Source: Undibacterium sp. (lineage in GTDB: Bacteria > Pseudomonadota > Gammaproteobacteria > Burkholderiales > Burkholderiaceae). From it: DNA of 7,877 nucleotides. Where the stretch lies: NCBI GenBank assembly GCA_014376575.1, contig JACMRF010000059.1:1-7877 (forward strand), given 5' to 3'. The translations under genes were made by a program, and so were the position numbers. Of this stretch, positions 5,876-7,877 are shown one piece after another. Positions within the stretch are counted from its first letter, which is position 1; each line of letters opens with the position of its first letter. The notes under the pieces are model-generated. The model was not told where the DNA came from, made no database searches, and was given only the letters and a program-made list of their open reading frames with translations.

Positions 5876-6904
5876 ATGAGCAACAACACGACACCCTCAG
5901 CAGACAAACAGCACCTTATTTTGACGGGCGACCGCCCTACCGGCCCCTTGCATCTGGGCCATTTCGTCGGTAGTTTGCGCAACCGTGTCAAGTACCAGCA
6001 TCAGTATCAGCAATACATCATGCTGGCCGATGCGCAGGCATTGACTGACAACATGGACGACCCATCCAAGGTGCATAACAATGTGCTGGAAGTGGCACTT
6101 GATTATCTGGCTGTGGGCATCGATCCAACTAAATCCACGATTTTCATTCAGTCGCAAATTCCGGAACTGACCGAACTCACGTTTTACTACATGAATCTGG
6201 TCACCATTGCCCGTCTTGAGCGCAATCCGACCATCAAGCAAGAGATTATTCTGCGTAATTTTGAACGCGATATTCCTGCCGGTTTCTTTACCTACCCGGT
6301 CAGTCAGGCGGCAGACATCACCGCATTCAAAGCGAGTCTGGTACCGGTGGGCGACGACCAAATTCCGATGATAGAACAGACCAATGAAATCGTGCGACGC
6401 TTTAACCGCCTTGCTAAACGCGATATTCTGGTCGAGTGCGAAGCCTTGGTGCCAGAAATAGGTCGCTTGCCAGGCGTTGACGGCAAAGCAAAAATGAGTA
6501 AATCCTTAGGCAACAGCATCAATCTTGGCGCAAGCGCTGCCGAGATCAAAGCCGCAGTCAAAAACGTCTATACCGATCCCTTGCATTTGCGCGTAGAAGA
6601 CCCTGGCCACCTGGAGGGTAATGTCGCCTTCATTTATCTCGATGCATTTGATCCGGACAAAGTCGGCCTGCAGGAAATGAAAGACCATTATGTACGCGGT
6701 GGCTTGGGCGACAGCAAGGTCAAAGTAAGACTAGAAGGCATCTTGCAAGACATGCTGGCACCGATACGTGAACGCCGTCAGGAATTTGAAAAAGATCGCG
6801 GACAAGTCTTGCAAATGCTCAAACAAGGGACGGAAAAAGCCAGAGAAATTGCCGCCAAAACGACAGACGAAGTCAAAACCGCTCTCGGCTTAAAGCATTT
6901 CTAA
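5876..6904 (+). CDS. trpS: Tryptophanyl-tRNA synthetase
   Basis: This class I aminoacyl-tRNA synthetase activates Trp with ATP and charges tRNA-Trp in the cytoplasm. The 342 residues carry the HIGH-type motif HLGH (26-29) in [26 protein letters not shown] follows, with the Asp (D147) at the position that recognises the indole nitrogen; then VPVGDDQ (156-162) and KMSKS (206-210, AKMSKSLGN). The wording of the motifs ([19 protein letters not shown]) belongs to the TrpRS branch I associate with Firmicutes rather than the E. coli form (FSGAQPSG). The protein contains no tryptophan at all. The ATG at 5876 has GGA about 9 nt upstream. The leader holds a terminator and a likely attenuator. ycaQ follows after 25 nt with no terminator between. 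Replacement or horizontal transfer of trpS is possible, but I cannot test it here. Confidence 0.97.
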   Translation: MSNNTTPSADKQHLILTGDRPTGPLHLGHFVGSLRNRVKYQHQYQQYIMLADAQALTDNMDDPSKVHNNVLEVALDYLAVGIDPTKSTIFIQSQIPELTELTFYYMNLVTIARLERNPTIKQEIILRNFERDIPAGFFTYPVSQAADITAFKASLVPVGDDQIPMIEQTNEIVRRFNRLAKRDILVECEALVPEIGRLPGVDGKAKMSKSLGNSINLGASAAEIKAAVKNVYTDPLHLRVEDPGHLEGNVAFIYLDAFDPDKVGLQEMKDHYVRGGLGDSKVKVRLEGILQDMLAPIRERRQEFEKDRGQVLQMLKQGTEKAREIAAKTTDEVKTALGLKHF

Positions 6905-6929
6905 ACTAAAGATTTTTGCCCTAGCGCGC

Positions 6930-7877
6930 ATGCAACTTTCCCTCTCTTCTGCACGCGCGCAGCATCTTGCGGCACAAGGCCTGCTCGCGCCACCCAAGCA
7001 AACTGCCAGCAAAGACGATGTACTGACAACTATCCGCAAAATGGCTGCACTGCAAATCGACACCATCAACGTCGTTGCGCGCAGCCCGTATTTGGTGCTA
7101 TGGAGCAGGCTAGGCGACTACCCCAATCATTGGCTTGATGAGTTGCTGGCGGAAGGCAAAATTTTCGAATACTGGTCGCACGAAGCCTGTTTTTTACCGA
7201 TAGAAGATTACGGGCTGTATCGCCATCAAATGATCTCGCCCCAAGGCCTGGGCTGGAAATACAATCATCGCTGGCTCAGCGAGAACGCAATGCAGGTAGA
7301 GCAAATTCGCCAGCATATCCATCAAAACGGTGCCAGTCGATCCGCTGATTTTGAGCGAAAAGACAGTAAATCCGGTGGCTGGTGGGAATGGAAACCAGAA
7401 AAACGTTCGCTCGAAGTTCTCTTCACCACGGGAGAATTGATGGTCGCGCGGCGCCACAATTTTCAACGCATTTATGACTTACGTGAACGCGTTCTTCCCA
7501 CATGGAAAGATAAACGAGATTTAAAAGTGCAAATCGATTGCCAACGCCAGCAAGTTTTACTAGCCATACAGGCATTGGGCATAGCCAAAGCATCCTGGGT
7601 GGCGGACTACTTCCGTATGGGCAAATTGAATGCATCGATACATCCAGATACGCTGGCAAAACAAGGCCAATTACTTACCGTAACCATCGATGGATGGGAC
7701 CAGCCAGTCTACGTCCATCCCAGCAACGCCGCGCTGTTACAACAAGCGCTTGACGGCCAGCTAAAGGCCAGCGCAACTCGCCTGCTTTCGCCATTTGATC
7801 CTGTCGTATGGGACAGAAAACGGGCGCTAGAATTATTTGATTTTGACTATAAGCTGGAATGCTATACGCCTGCCCCA
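6930..7877 (+). CDS. ycaQ: YcaQ/AlkX-type DNA glycosylase (winged-helix, HTH_42), 3' end outside window
   Basis: The frame is open from ATG 6930 to the window end, giving 316 residues; E. coli YcaQ has about 410, so the last ~95 are cut off by the edge. It closely resembles E. coli YcaQ (AlkX), which unhooks DNA interstrand crosslinks and removes alkylated bases. Shared blocks are LAAQGLL, LQIDTINVVARSPYLVLWSRLG, EYWSHEACFLP, GGWWEWKP, NFQRIYDL and LLSPFDPVVWDRKRALELFDF. The QID in LQIDTIN is the Q-x-D catalytic motif of this branch of the family. The start fits the E. coli N-terminus (LSL-x-x-AR), although no ribosome-binding site is clear. It lies 25 nt after trpS on the same strand and is probably cotranscribed. 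It is rich in Trp: 12 in the visible part. Confidence 0.94.
   Translation, partial: MQLSLSSARAQHLAAQGLLAPPKQTASKDDVLTTIRKMAALQIDTINVVARSPYLVLWSRLGDYPNHWLDELLAEGKIFEYWSHEACFLPIEDYGLYRHQMISPQGLGWKYNHRWLSENAMQVEQIRQHIHQNGASRSADFERKDSKSGGWWEWKPEKRSLEVLFTTGELMVARRHNFQRIYDLRERVLPTWKDKRDLKVQIDCQRQQVLLAIQALGIAKASWVADYFRMGKLNASIHPDTLAKQGQLLTVTIDGWDQPVYVHPSNAALLQQALDGQLKASATRLLSPFDPVVWDRKRALELFDFDYKLECYTPAP

Noticed and set aside
5722..5973. 83-codon plus-strand ORF overlapping the trpS start
   Set aside because: It has a TTG start, runs through the terminator and overlaps trpS in another frame. Its sequence looks random.
7194..7466. Minus-strand ORF opposite ycaQ
   Set aside because: The plus strand is clearly ycaQ by strong resemblance to E. 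coli YcaQ; the opposite frame shows no family features.

Overview
The window is bacterial chromosomal DNA of moderate GC content, most likely from a betaproteobacterium. The main reason is the gene order hemC-hemD-hemX-hemY followed by ppa, which I know from that class, together with protein sequences of that type. I cannot name the genus. Nearly all of the sequence is coding.

Layout. Positions 2-610 (+) hold the C-terminal part of a membrane-anchored Ser/Thr protein kinase whose 5' part lies outside the window. A 174-bp element with terminal inverted repeats (611-784), probably a non-autonomous MITE, abuts its stop codon. A bidirectional terminator (792-829) follows. On the minus strand, reading from 5578 down to 855, lies a haem-synthesis cluster: hemC (porphobilinogen deaminase), hemD (uroporphyrinogen-III synthase), hemX and hemY (membrane proteins of haem operons), then ppa (inorganic pyrophosphatase). 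hemC/hemD and hemD/hemX overlap by 4 nt each and hemX/hemY are 2 nt apart, so they look like one translationally coupled operon. ppa sits 88 nt further on and has a good -10 box of its own.

Divergent from hemC, on the plus strand, are trpS (tryptophanyl-tRNA synthetase, 5876-6904) and, 25 nt later, the start of ycaQ/alkX (winged-helix DNA glycosylase, 6930 to the window end, truncated).

The most interesting part is the 5654-5875 leader of trpS. It holds a consensus -35 box, a possible 15-codon leader peptide (MNKANNSSTRYWCND) with one Trp codon, and a strong intrinsic terminator. A segment between them can pair either with the Trp-codon region or with the 5' arm of the terminator. This has the layout of a ribosome-mediated transcription attenuator sensing charged tRNA-Trp, in front of the gene that charges tRNA-Trp. 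The synthetase itself contains no tryptophan, so it can still be made when charged tRNA-Trp is scarce. The attenuator is inferred from sequence pairing only.
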